Both the position numbers and the translations under genes were made by a program. A DNA stretch of 64,000 bases from Tetracladium setigerum (lineage: Eukaryota > Ascomycota > Leotiomycetes > Helotiales). Positions 11,320 to 23,127 of the stretch are shown one piece after another; the first letter of the stretch is position 1, and every line of letters begins with the position of its first letter. The stretch covers positions 868,001 through 932,000 of the forward strand of contig PZJY01000001.1 in assembly GCA_031472005.1 (NCBI GenBank), written 5' to 3'. The notes beneath the pieces are model-generated. The model saw only the letters and a list, made by a program, of their open reading frames with translations. It was not told the DNA's origin and did not search any database.

Positions 11320-12994
11320 ATGACTAGTTCGGTATCCAGAAAGTCCTTTGGCGGCACACCCTTAAACACAAAGACAAAGCCGCACTCTAGGTCAGGCTCA
11401 AGCACTACCAGCGTCACCATCGAGACACCATCTGACTCGAGCCCATCCATTTCCCCCTCCCTCGACATGCAGCCCGACAGCAACGGAACGTATGGAATTA
11501 ACGGCATCAGTACATCAATGGCGAGCACGGCAATCAATGGCACAAAGACAAATGGCAGGGCGAAGATGGACAGGAAGAAGTCGAGTCCCATGATGCCCGC
11601 CTTTATGGTCTCAGCACCAGGGAAGGTCATCGCATTTGGAGAACACGCCGTCGTCCATGGGAAGGTCTGTATACCAACTCCCGAATTTTTGCAGAAGTAC
11701 TAATGTGTATATATAGGCTGCTATTGCCGCAGCTATTTCACTTCGATCATATCTCCTCGTTACGGCCCTTTCGAAATCCAAAAGAACCATCTCATTGCGA
11801 TTCCCCGACATAAACCTCTCTCACACCTGGAATATAGACGACTTGCCCTGGGATGTGTTCTCGAGGCCCGACAAGAAGAAGTACTATCATTCTCTCGTCA
11901 CCGAATTGGATCCGGAATTGGTCGCAGCAATGAAGTTACATTTGGCAGATGTATCTGTCGGTATGCCAGAGGATATCCGGAAGGTTCATCAGGCTTCTGC
12001 TTCGGCATTTTTATACTTGCTTTTGTCACTCGGGTCCCCCTCTTTTACTGGGTGTCTATACACGCTTCGCTCAACAATTCCAATCGGAGCAGGACTTGGT
12101 AGCAGTGCGTCCGTCACTGTGTGCCTTGCCTCCGCTCTGCTCCTTCAAATTCGAACACTATCTGGACCTCACTATGATCAGCCATCTGATGAAGCGCGCC
12201 TACAGGTAGAGCGCATCAATCGATGGGCCTTTGTAGGTGAGATGTGTATACATGGGAACCCTTCAGGGGTGGACAACACAGTCGCTACACAGGGAAAAGC
12301 GGTGGTGTTCCAGCGCGTAGATTACACAAAACCACCAAGGGTGAAGCCATTATGGAATTTCCCGGAATTACCCTTGCTGCTCGTGGACACGCGACAATCC
12401 AAATCGACGGCATTTGAAGTCGCCAAAGTGGCGGCACTGAGGAAAGCACAGCCAGAGATTACGGAATCGATTTTGAATGCAATTGACAAAGTCTCGGAAG
12501 GAGCAGCAAGGCTCATTGCCCAAGATGATTTTGACAGCACCGAACTGGAGAGTTTGGAAGCTTTGGGCAAATTGATGACGATTAATCATGGGTTATTGGT
12601 CGCACTTGGCGTTTCGCATCCAAGACTTGAGCGAATCCGAGAACTCGTGGATCATGAGGGCATCGGATGGACAAAGTTGACTGGAGCAGGAGGTGGAGGA
12701 TGCGCAATCACCCTTCTCCGACCCGACGTAAGCGAAGAGAAATTGAAGCGATTGGAGGATTCTTTAGAAGCTGAAGGCTACGGAAAGTTTGAGACTACGC
12801 TGGGTTGTGATGGTGTTGGTGTCCTCTGGCCCGCCCTCCTCAAAAATGGAAACGAGGATGATACTGGCGGGGATGAGATTGACCAGGACAAATTTTTGAA
12901 TGCGGAGGGTATCGAAGGCGTCGAGGAACTTGTGGGCGTACACGGAGAAAGCGGTGATAGAGACGCTTGGAAGTTTTGGAGAGTAGAAGATTAG
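11320..12994 (+). CDS. erg12: Mevalonate kinase
   Basis: Exons 11320-11664 and 11717-12994 give 540 residues. The enzyme phosphorylates mevalonate with ATP in the sterol/isoprenoid pathway. GHMP-kinase motifs are all present: APGKVIAFGEHAVVHGK (residues 99-115, ending at the intron), the ATP loop IPIGAGLGSSASVTV (about 235-249), GNPSGVDNTVATQG and KLTGAGGGGCAITLL (about 435-449). About 95 residues of Ser/Thr-rich low complexity precede the catalytic domain, and an acidic tail follows it, so it is longer than the roughly 440-residue yeast Erg12. The intron falls just after the first motif with donor GTCTGT, slightly unusual; splicing restores HGK-AAIAAAISLRS exactly as expected. The prenyltransferase alpha gene follows on the same strand. 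Confidence 0.95.
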
Positions 12995-13349
12995 AGCAAA
13001 ATCTTGGGCTGGCAACGGCAGGACATAATGGACAAATCCGGACAGCTCCACGTCTATCAAGGGATTTCGTTTACTTCAATGTATGTACCAATAGGGAGCG
13101 TTATTTAAATTATAATCAGCGAGAAATCAAGTATATTTTATCACCTGTACGTACTGCTTGCAGTTTTACGGCTGAAGGGGCGCTTTTCTTAACATTGTTC
13201 CAACAGTTCACTGGGATGTGCTTGGTATTGTTCACTGCACAAACGAGGCTGAAAGCTCATGCCTCGCGAAACACCTTTCTTTCTGCACCCCTCATTGCAC
13301 TACTGTACACACTCCACCAAACAAACACATTTCCCGCTCCAAAATAACA
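12995..13349. other. erg12-FTA intergenic spacer
   Basis: A 355-bp spacer between two same-strand genes, with C-rich sequence and CACTCC/CCACC motifs just before the next ATG. No other feature is seen. Confidence 0.6.
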
Positions 13350-15070
13350 ATGGCACCCAAATCCTCAAAAGCCGCCAAACCCCCACCAAAACCCATAGAG
13401 CCCCCAAAAGAATGTACGCAAGCTTTCCTGCCCAAGAGTCATGCAAGCTGTTTTCCAATGCATAGGTACCTAGCTAACAAAGACATCATCATCACCCATC
13501 AGACCCCACCATCGCCGCCCAAATCGAAGCTGACTACCTCTCCTCGCGACCCTACCTAACGCTCGCCTCTACCAAAGGACTCTCCAAACTCAGCCCCTCC
13601 GAAAAAACAGCCTACGCACTATCCCGCTTTCTCGAGACCTCAGCGTGGAAATCCTGGCCTGAGGCCTCGCAAATCGAATTCTGGAAAGCGGTCTCCGCGC
13701 AAAAGATACCCATCCCTCTGCCCAAACCCGTGGACTTGGGGAAGGACAAGCGCGGACGAGATATTGGCACGTATACGCCGAAGGAGTACACGGAGTACCT
13801 GAGACGGTGTGCGGAGATTGAGGGGTTGAAGGAGAAGAGCCGGGATTTTAGGGAGCATAGGCGGAGGATTGTTGAGGATAAGATCTGTGGGAAGGGGTTT
13901 GATCGGTCGATTAAGGAAGAGGGGAATCGAAGGAAGGTTATTGCTGTGTTGGAGGGGAAGAAAATGGGGATTTATGAGGCGGATCCCGAGTGGGATGATG
14001 TGGTTCCTATCGCGCAGGATGATGGGGAGGGTGCTTTGGCTGCGATTGCTTATACGGATGAGTATTCTGAAGGTATGTTTTTATTTACAAGGCATGGGAT
14101 GAGAGGGAATAATGTGCTAATGTGTTGGTGTTGGTTAATCATTAGCAATGGGATATCTCCGTGCGATCATGGCAGCGAAAGAACACACCCCTAGAGTTCT
14201 CAAGCTGACTGAACATATCATCTCCATGAACCCAGCCCACTACACCGTCTGGCTCTACCGCGCCTCAACCATCTTCGCACTCAACAGCTCCATCACAGAC
14301 GAACTAGAATGGGTCAACAACGTAGCGCTCGACCATCAGAAAAACTATCAAATCTGGCATCACCGCCAAATCCTCATCGACCAACTCTACCCAACCATTT
14401 CCTCCTCCCAGAGGAGATTCAAAAACTAGCGGAATCAGAAGTCATTTTCATGACGCAGATGTTTGATGAAGACGCAAAGAACTATCACGTTTGGAGCTAC
14501 CGACAGTATTTAGTGCGCAAGTTGGATTTATTCGGCGAGGCGGAGTTGAAGAGTATCGAGGCTCTTTTGCGGAGCGATGTGAGAAATAATAGCGCATGGT
14601 CCCATCGCTTCTTTGTAGTCTTCTCAGATCCGAAATCCTCAACTGAGGGGAGCAGAGCGACGGAATTCGATCCTAAGATTCCAAGTGAGATTGTGGATCG
14701 AGAGTTGGCCTTTGCAAAGGCGGCAACGTACGAGGCACCACAGAATCAAAGTCCTTGGAATTATATCCGTGGCGTTATGCGTAAGGGTGGGAGGGAGTTG
14801 AGTACACTAGAGGAGTTTGCACTGGAGTTCGTCACGTTGCCCACGGCAGCGGAGTCGGGAAAGGAAGAGGATGTGAAAAGTAGCCACGCCTTGGATTTCC
14901 TGGCTGATATGTGGAGCGAAGGTGATAGCCAGCAGAGAGAAAAGGCGGATTTAGCTTTGAGGCTGTTAGGGGATAGGTATGATCGCGTGCGGAAGAACTA
15001 TTGGGAGTGGAGACGGAAGGCGTTGACGGATGTGGATGTTGCGAAGGCAGTGGAGGGTTTGAAGGTTTGA
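13350..15070 (+). CDS. ram2: Protein farnesyl/geranylgeranyltransferase-I alpha subunit, N-terminally extended, apparent frameshift
   Basis: Exons 13350-13413, 13503-14072 and 14146-15070. The C-terminal part is the prenyltransferase alpha subunit shared by FTase and GGTase-I, which prenylates CaaX proteins such as Ras and Rho. Visible repeats include YTDEYSEAMGYLRAIMAAKE, MNPAHYTVWLYRAS, KNYQIWHHRQ, DAKNYHVWSYRQYLV, NNSAWSHRFFVVF and NQSPWNYIRG. Between DQLYPT and PEEIQKLAES the frame changes by one base near the CCTCCTCCC at 14401-14409. No GT donor is present there, so an intron cannot explain it. Allowing one missing base gives 519 residues. About 180 residues upstream of GIYEADPEWDDVVPI are in frame and coding-like (KSSKAAKPPPKPIEPP, DYLSSRPYLTLASTKGL, DIGTYTPKEYTEYLRRC) but are not part of the known family, whose members are about 330-350 residues. 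Confidence 0.88.
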
Positions 15071-15974
15071 AAAAGAAGACAAATTAGCTCTAGCAATACC
15101 TCTCTTGTGTGTTTGATTTGTTTAGCTGTTGGAGCCTTTGATGCATTTTTCCCTGGGTGCGCTTGTGGTGGTTGGGTTGGGTCTTCTCGCTTGCTACGTT
15201 TCTTTGGGAGTATCTCTGGATCATAAGGACATTATTATATCCATAGTCTGTATGAAAATATGTTGAGTTATCCCTCCATTCAGTAGGCAGGTAGCTAGGA
15301 CTCGACATTTAGAAAATAATCCATTCCTTTCAAGCCCCCCAAAATAAACAAAAGTCTCTCTCTAGTTACCTAGGCAGGTATGTAGGTAGTCGGATCAAAT
15401 AATAAGCGAGCGGAGCTGATCTGAACTAGTCCAGCCTTTGTTCTTTCTCTCACTCATCCTCCTTCCTCGTCGGCACTCTGCCCAAGTACCGCACCTAAGG
15501 TAACCTTAGTCTTTAACCTTACTTCTCTCCCGAAAACTTCATTATTTTTATTCCGTCATCCAGATCCACCTCCTGTCTCAAGGCTAAATTTCAACTTTAA
15601 GAACGGAACCCTTCGTTCCCGAAAAAGCAGAGAGGGAGAGAGAGCTGAGTGAGAAACATCTCCAGTCCAGCAGGGTTGTGGGCACACAAAACTTACGAAT
15701 TGCAAATTGCAGTGAAGGAAGGGTGGTGATTTGAGATTGAGAAATTAACAGTACAGTTTTTTGTTTTTCTTTTATTTTTCTTTTATTTATCTCATCTACA
15801 AGCACTACGATTGTCTAAAGTAGCTAATGCTAATGCAACAAAACACACTCATAAATCTCAAAAAGTAATCCTAGGGTATAATGGTATCTACATGCAAATT
15901 CAAAAAAGATCACCACCCACAGCCCCAAAAATGGGCTTCTTTCGCGCTGATTTCTCCTTCGTTCATCCCTCGAT
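15071..15974. other. Convergent 3' intergenic region
   Basis: Both flanking genes end here. The stretch carries TACCTAGG/GTAGGTAG motif clusters near 15366-15390 and pyrimidine-rich tracts, but no supported gene. Confidence 0.6.
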
Positions 15975-17732
15975 TCACAACTTAAAATATCCCCTCCATA
16001 ACTTCCCAAACACATTCCCAGGATCGTACTTCGCCTTGATATTCTTCAGTTTCTTTAAATTGCTCTTGCCGTAGCCGGCATACACCGGAGCATCGACGGT
16101 AGCATAGTTCATATAGACGAACGGATCATCGAGCTTCATTTTCTTGGCGAGTGCAACGGAGCGATCGATGAGGTTCTTGGTGGCCGTTAGGACGCGAGCG
16201 TCGTCGGCGGCGGAGGACCAGCCCCAGTTCATGTTCATTACTGGGTGATTTTGTTAGTTCTTGTTCATTTTGAAATTGGGTTGTGGGTATGGACTTACTC
16301 ATCAGTGGACCACGGGAAGGAGTTAGTCCCAAGGCATTTCCACCGTTCTTTTGCATCTCTTCAAGGATGTTCTTGGAAATTGGCTGGAATGCGAAGGCGG
16401 GGAGGAGACCTGCGACGTCGAGGACGGCGGTGGCTTCTTCCTTGTAGATCTTGATGATTTCATTGATGAGCGGTTCACTGTTTTTGAATGTTACTGTTCG
16501 GAAACTAGAATTACAATTCGTTAGCATTTGGATCTTGCGGAAGATATTCTGTGTGATCTGGGAGGATGCTTAAAAGCTTACATTTGTCGTAAATATTCGG
16601 TTTGGTTTAATTGTACCGAGAGCGCTGACATGCTCGCGACACTGGTTGCGTCGATCAGACTGGGAATGGCACCAATTTCGTTGAAGATTGGTGGATTGGG
16701 TACCGGCTTTGCAGAAGCGAGTCCAGAGATGCCAAGGAAACCACCAAGTTGTGCAGCATAAGCAAAGGCAATGTAAAGATGAGAATCGGGATCCGTAGGG
16801 GCAGCAACGTTGTAATTCGCGAAAGCTTTGGCGAGAGCAGCACTTGTGTCGAAGGAATAATATCGACCGCCACCCCACAGATTCCCCTGATCAAAAGTAT
16901 CCAAGTCAAATTTGGAAACAATGCCGAAGTTGGAACCCCCTCCGCCTCGGAGAGCCCAGTAGAGGTCTGAGTTTGCCTTGGGGATGCGTTGACGATTTCG
17001 CCGCTTGAAAGGACGACTTCGTAGTTTTGAACATTGTCACATCCCCAGCCGCGACGGCCAGCGAAGTAGGAGATGCCTCCACCAAGAAGGAAACCTCCGA
17101 CTCCAACGCCTGCTTCCCGACCACCTACGACAGAGAGACCAAGAGGGTCGAGGACCTTGTAAACATCGTACCAGGTCTGGCCAGGTCCAACGCTGACCGT
17201 CTTACGATCCGCGCTTACAGCGACGGAGTTGAGACGACCAAGGTTAATTAACACGCCATCTTGAACACTTGAACCTCCAGCAAAGGCTGCGTGACCTCCA
17301 CTCTTGACGTTGAAAGGACATTTCGTCAATTGAGTAACCTTGACGACAGATGAGATGGACTTGGCTGAGGAGACGTCGATGCGGCAGGCTGGGACAACTT
17401 CTGATTGCTGAACAGACCAGTAGGGTAAGGGAGCGTAGTCAGCTTGACCAATTGCGGAGTGTTCTTCAGGAAGAATAATGGCGAGGACGGAGCACTGCTC
17501 TTGGTTAGAACAAGGACGGTAACTTGGTGATGATCGTTGAGGGAGGGGGCAGACATACAGCAAGTTGGCAACCGGAGTACTTCTTTCCAATAAGTGAAGC
17601 AAGGTCACTCTTAGTAGCGCCAGATAGATCTGTAAAGCCCCATTTGGGGAGTGAAACCAACTCATTGATAACATGCGAAGAGGCCGAAGAGAGAACAGCC
17701 GAGAAGGCGAGAACGAAGGCAAAGGTCTGCAT
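15975..17732 (-). CDS. Secreted FAD-linked (BBE-type) oxidoreductase, apparent frameshift
   Basis: Exons 17559-17732, 16582-17494, 16299-16504 and 15975-16240. MQTFAFVLAFSAVLSSASS is a signal peptide. The PCMH-type FAD domain shows TQLTKCPFNVKSGGHAAFAG and VVGGREAGVGVGGFLLGGG. The BBE C-terminus shows YATVDAPVYAGYG and YDPGNVFGKLW. Such enzymes oxidise carbohydrates or secondary metabolites with covalently held FAD; the substrate here is unknown. Inside exon 2 the frame slips at 16980-16983 (GGGG on the plus strand): upstream GEIVNASP, downstream ANSDLYWALRGGGGSNFG in another frame. No splice sites are nearby. One missing C in the run restores it and gives 519 residues, the usual family size. 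Confidence 0.9.
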
Positions 17733-17982
17733 GGTGATAGTCGACAAATACACGAATGTAAAAGTGCAATAACTATTGCTGGAAAGAACGGATGGACTTT
17801 TGATATCCAAAAAGATTGAGATCTTTATGAAGAATAGCACTCCTCCACTTGCCAGCAGAACAATGTCTAGGTTGGAGGAGAAAGGTGAGAAAATCCGAAG
17901 AGCGGAGGAAGCTTCGTAAATAGGTACCTCAGAAGTGCTTGTTGACGAGTCGTCGTTGGTGGGCAGGGGATCAACACCCGGG

Positions 17983-17990
17983 CATATAAA
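17983..17990 (-). promoter_or_regulatory. Possible TATA box of BBE gene
   Basis: GCATATAAAC lies about 250 bp upstream of the ATG at 17732. Read on the minus strand it is GTTTATATGC. Distance and sequence allow a TATA role, with a leader of around 200 nt; this is weak evidence. Confidence 0.25.
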
Positions 17991-18159
17991 CCTACCCGGC
18001 CAACCATCTCCCCAGACTTAGACAGGCCGGCCATCTCTCCCTTCTTTTTTCGTTTTGTTTTGCATCTCACCTGTCCTAGGCAGGTTACCAAGTCATCCTC
18101 CCCCAGCCGTGTCGATCCGCGTCCGGATGCAGGGCGAATACCTTCTACCTTTCTACTTG

Positions 18160-18190
18160 CAAGCCCATTTAGCCCATTTAGCCCATTTAG
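18160..18190 (+). repeat. 9-bp tandem repeat AGCCCATTT x3
   Basis: Three consecutive copies of AGCCCATTT followed by a partial AGC. It is not telomeric in sequence (TTAGGG). Confidence 0.85.
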
Positions 18191-18663
18191 CAATTGCTTC
18201 TCTTAGCCCACCTTAAGCGACCAGGTCAACAATCCGGGGCGTTGTGTTTCCGGACGACGCCACGTGGGACAGCTGGGAGATTTAGGGCAGTTCGAGTCTT
18301 AGATTGCCGTTTGTCGCCGTTTTTCATGCAGTCATCAGGCCACCCTTCCCATCACATCTTCTGGCTGTTGTCATTAGTGTGGTGGTGGAATCCGTGATCC
18401 TGCAGCTTTTCAGTCGGAAAGGACGCCTTCCGTGGCTGGTTGAGTGATCGGTGAGGTGAGTGGTTGGCTAGCCGGCTTGCGGATAGTGATAGCTTAAATT
18501 AGCTTGGCGATCATGTGATAGGTCAATTGAATACTGTACCATTAATTTATGTACCTTATTATTCTCATCTTATTACCGCAGTCTCGTATGTCCTTCCAAT
18601 TCAGATCTTCAATCATCCGGCTCCTCATGCACATTTACGGCATGCAGGTACAGAAGATTCGGA

Positions 18664-18689
18664 TTCAATCAATCAATCAATCAATCAAT
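18664..18689 (+). repeat. TCAA tetranucleotide microsatellite
   Basis: About five perfect TCAA units in noncoding DNA, flanked by imperfect ones. Confidence 0.9.
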
Positions 18690-19271
18690 TCAACACATTG
18701 CAAGGGTATTTAAAAGAACTAATAATTCCACATTCTACGACTACGTGATAGAATTGGTTGATTTTAATCTTAAATTCCTAGCGGGATGTTACATTCCGGA
18801 ATTCGAATTATTGTGGAATCCACGAGAAAAGGTTCCAAGCCTGCGGGTATGTGATATGACCAGTAGCCTAATATTACTATGAGGTGAGACACCGCATCAG
18901 CTTGCTCGTATGCTTCTAGAGATTGAGATACTGTACCTAATTAAGTATTCGCAGTGACATAATCTTTCCCTCAGTTTTACAACCACATCTACCGGCAAAA
19001 CGACACTTGAAAACAAAAACATCTTGTCAATGACAACAAATTTTATTTCCACAAAATTTCTAATCTTCTATCTCTTGTCTATTCTATCGCAAAAAATGGA
19101 AACAAAAATAAACGCAACGAATATTGGGTATCGACGTATCAGGCGAGCTTCTTTTAGCCGCACACTTTGTTGCTTTCCGACCCGGATATCTTGGGTTCAT
19201 TAATCCCGCAACCCATTACTTATGATCACTCAACGATGAAGTGAAACCGCATTCAAGAGATCTCTCTCTCT

Positions 19272-21072
19272 CTATCTTGATGCCCGTTCCCTCTCGTCCC
19301 TCTCAGCCTTCGAGCTACTGTGACTCGTAGCCCTCTGCCTCTCGGCCGCCTCATCGACAGCCGTCTCGTCTCCACTTCCATCTCCAACAATTCCCTTCTC
19401 TCCATCACCAGTCCTGTGCGAATCCATGCCGTCGAATTTGCGGCGCAGTTCCTCGACACCTCGGTCGTCGAGGTACTCCAATTCCTTGGCTGCCTTGACG
19501 AAACTCATGTCCTCCAAGTAACCCTTGGCGAAGATGAGATCGATTTCTTCGAGGGAGCGCTTGGCGGTCTCGGGGTAGAGGAAGTAGATGAAGGGGATGA
19601 AGCAGGCGTTGGTGCAGGCGAAGAAGAGGTATGTTCCCCAGCCGATGGAGGTAATCATGATTGGAACGACCATGACAATCAAGAAGTTGAATGCCCAGTT
19701 GGTCATTGTAGAAATGGCGTTTGCTTGGATTCTGGTTCGGAGAGGATTGATTTCGGCGGGGTAGAGCCAAGGGAGTGGCAACCACGTTGCGCCGAAGAAA
19801 GCAATGTAGATGAATAGACCTGCTGCTGCTCCCTTTGCTGCATTCTCATTGTCGGGAAGAAGACAGGCGAATGTGAGGACCATCGAGAGACCCTGTCCAA
19901 TAGAGCCGATAAGGAAGAGCTTACGTCTTCCGACACGCTCGATGACGAACCAGGAAATTGTTGCCGAGATTGAATAGACGATCATGTTGACTCCACCAAG
20001 GAGAAGCGCAAGTTCATGGGTCGTACCAATGGACTGGGCAGATATGTCAGTTCATTGCACAGGAGAAAGACAAGGGAGCAAGATTTAGTGGAAAACTTAC
20101 ATCTTGGAAGAGAATTGGGAAGTAGTAAATAACGGCGTTGCAGCCACCGATTTGTTGCATGAGTTGAGAACTTGCACCCAGCCACATACGCCTGCGATGT
20201 TGTGTTGGGCCGCCAGACAATACAGCCTTGAATGGAACCTTTGTACCAAGTTCTCCTGATGCCAAGATGGAGTCCACAATCACAGTCTTCTGGAGTTGTG
20301 CTACCTCGCTGGAGGTGTCGACACCAGCTAGAGCAGCAATGACCTGTAATCCTTCCTCGTGCCTATCCTTTGTAAACAACCAACGAGGAGATTCTGGTAG
20401 AAGATATGCTCCGATGACGAGGATGATACCAAAGACGACCTGGAAAGCGATTGGGAATCTCCATGTAAGGTCATCCGGTCCGTAACTGGCACCATAGTCG
20501 ACCCAGTATGCGATACAGGAACCGAATGCAATAACACCACCTTCGATACAGATGAGAAGACCTCTGTTGGAAGAACGAGAGCATTCGGCTTGGTAAGTTG
20601 GGATTGTGGAGGTGTTCTGGAGTTGTCAGATGGGCAACTGAGACTTGACAAGTTGAATACTCACGATTCCATTTCCGATACCAGTGATAGTACGTCCGAT
20701 GATGAATTGTGCCATTGCCTTGTGGCCTTTCACAGCCGACACTTGAATAATGACACCGAGAATCATAATGATACCACCAAGCATCATACTTCTTCTTCGA
20801 CCGAGAGAATCACCAAACCATAAAATGAAAGCTGCTCCAAAGAGACAGCCAGCCTCATAGATTGCGGTAACGAAACCACGGTATACTGAAGTTTGTTCAT
20901 CCTCTCCTTTGGTTTCTGGGAAGTAGTTGTTGAAGGGAACGGCCGAAATGATTCCACCCATGACACCTTGATCGTATCCAAATAGTAGGAAACCTGTTGT
21001 GGCAATTACCGAGACCATTGTGCTCAAAGGTCGACCACGAAGGCCCATGTAGCTCTTCTCTATCGACGACAT
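19272..21072 (-). CDS. MFS sugar (hexose-type) transporter
   Basis: Exons 20665-21072, 20101-20616 and 19272-20033 join in phase 0 to give 561 residues. It imports hexoses across the plasma membrane by proton symport, as known for the sugar porter family. Twelve-helix signatures are complete: FGYDQGVMGG (31-40), GDSLGRRR (87-94), PESPRW (210-215), QQIGGCNAVIYY (290-301), ERVGRRKL (340-347) and YPETAKRSLEEIDLIF (461-476). The last about 90 residues are a charged cytoplasmic tail ending in a Ser- and Arg/Glu-rich stretch (HSSSKAERDERERASR). Specificity cannot be fixed from sequence; glucose/fructose-type transport is likely. Confidence 0.95.
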
Positions 21073-23127
21073 ATTGATGAGGGTTCAGCTTTGTTCATCC
21101 AAAGTAAAGAAATAGGAGAATAGTTCGAGATGGCAATCTGTGCGCGTCTGCAAATTCGTTTGGAACGTGGGAGGCGGAGGAATGGGGAGATAGAGAGATG
21201 GAGAATGGAGAAGGGGGTAACGGGGTGTCATATATACCTGGAGCGGTGCCCCTCGTCTGACATCTTTAGTAAACAACTGGGAAGAAGGAAGAAAAAACCG
21301 TCTTGGTATGGAGTCTTAACTTAACGCAACGGCCTCATTGCGATTGGACGAGACGATTTGTTTTCTTAATTTCATGTAAGAAGAACGAATTCTCTTCATG
21401 TATTTTCTGCCGATCATTATATTGAAACTTCAACTAGGATTTCCAACTTTTTAGACAGATCAAGACAAAGAATTCGATTTCTCTTCTATACACCTTGTTA
21501 TTGTTGTACTTGCCTCTCATGATATCTTCCTCTCTTTTGTGAGCCTCAAAGTGTACAGTAGCAAGTTACATCTTGAACCGCCAAGGTAGCAGACTCGCGC
21601 AAGTGAAGATCTGCACTCAATGTTTGTTTATCTTGCATGAGATTTCGACATGGAGAAGCAGTGGAACATAACAGCGGGTTCCGTCGTCATAATTTCGCCG
21701 AAAGACGGGCGAAAGACGGGGAGAGGATGAGGGATCGAGGAGAAGAAAAGTGGTGATTGGGGATGGAAGGCCGAGGAAGAGGAGGAGGTCCCGCGGCTCT
21801 GTGTCAACGGTAGCGGCTGAGGATTCGGATGGCCTTCTCTTTCGAGTCGGGTCGTTCGACAGGTGGATAGACTCGATCACTGCCATGCTTTCTTAGTCGC
21901 CAGCCACCCGCGAGCTACTCTCGAAAAACGGGGGCGACTTGAAGGGGAACCACTGTTTGGATGCAGCATGATGTCAAATTGAAGAAGATCTGTGCATGTT
22001 GGAAAAATCATCAGCACAAGTTTTTATCGGCCTGAGATCTGACATGTGCATCGGGAGCCTCCGATTGTTGGGAAACCACACAAGTTTCACCTTTTGCAAA
22101 ATCTATTCAGCCGAAATTGCTGTTCATTTCCATCTCTTGTTCAGACGGTGCTGAGGATCGGAAATGTTGTGGGAAAGTTGTGTTGAAGATGTTGAAGTTG
22201 TTGAATGATGCAGGAGGCGACGACTATTGGCACGAGTCAAGTCAAGCAATCATGGCAGCGGGCGCCAAGCATCTACAAGCATTTATTGCCGCTTCCCGGC
22301 AAATCTCAACCAACTGCAACAACAAAAACGACGACAATAAGCACGAGTAGATACAGCCGGAAAAGGAAGCTGATATGAGGAAGAACGAACTGCCGACTCA
22401 TTGGGAATTGGTTGCTACATCTAGGCAGGATCGCCACCAGCGAAGAACGCGACAAACCTTTAGAAACTCTCGGTCTGATGGGACGAAGTTTTTATATCTC
22501 TGGCCATATCTTCGAGTCCCTTTGACTTTAAAGATTTCAATAGGCTGTAGCATTCTGTTACGATCTTTCAGCCAGGAAGCTCCACTTATCTACCCTTTAA
22601 GCAAATTCCGAATCGACGCAAATTCTGTACAATGATCCTGCCAAATTGACCATGATATCTAATATTTGTAGGAAATCGAGTTGGTCGACAAGCTCCCAGG
22701 ATGGCTGAACCTGGGTGTCGTTATGAGCACTCAGGCGAGCCAACTCTACCTACCAATCTATCCAGATACAGAAAGATGTTATCGTTCTCACCGAGACAAA
22801 CTTGGATGTTCCATCTTCTACAATTAGAATTGATATTTCGACTCAGAGCCAAGCAAAAAGCTTTTCCTCGAGAGTTGTGCCTGCTGGAATTCTGCTACTC
22901 ATAGATGGCAACTTGCACCTTTTTGCATTGATATCATCTTCAAATCTCCAGACGGATCATACAGTAGTGTGTACGAGATGTTCGGGAAATTGAAGACGTC
23001 AGTCAGGATTTACCAATTTTAATTCAGCCTCGCCGAGTCACCACCTAGCAGTTATCCACAACTCACGCCCCAAGTGAAGTCATAAGCACCACTTTTACCA
23101 TCAATACCTACTTCCTGCACACTCCAT
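21073..23127. other. 2-kb intergenic region
   Basis: Promoter side of the sugar transporter, with a CATATATACC sequence near 21228-21238 about 160 bp upstream of its ATG, and 3' side of the phosphatase. Short ORFs at 22117-22350 and 22375-22635 look non-coding. No RNA gene is seen. Confidence 0.55.

Larger units (their letters stand above)
17733..19271. other. 1.5-kb intergenic region
   Basis: Promoter side of the BBE gene and 3' side of the sugar transporter. It holds a 9-bp tandem repeat, a TCAA microsatellite and two TACTGTAC sites (18532-18539, 18929-18936). No coding gene is supported. Confidence 0.6.

Noticed and set aside
18160..18190. Interstitial telomere repeat
   Set aside because: The unit AGCCCATTT is not the fungal telomere unit TTAGGG.
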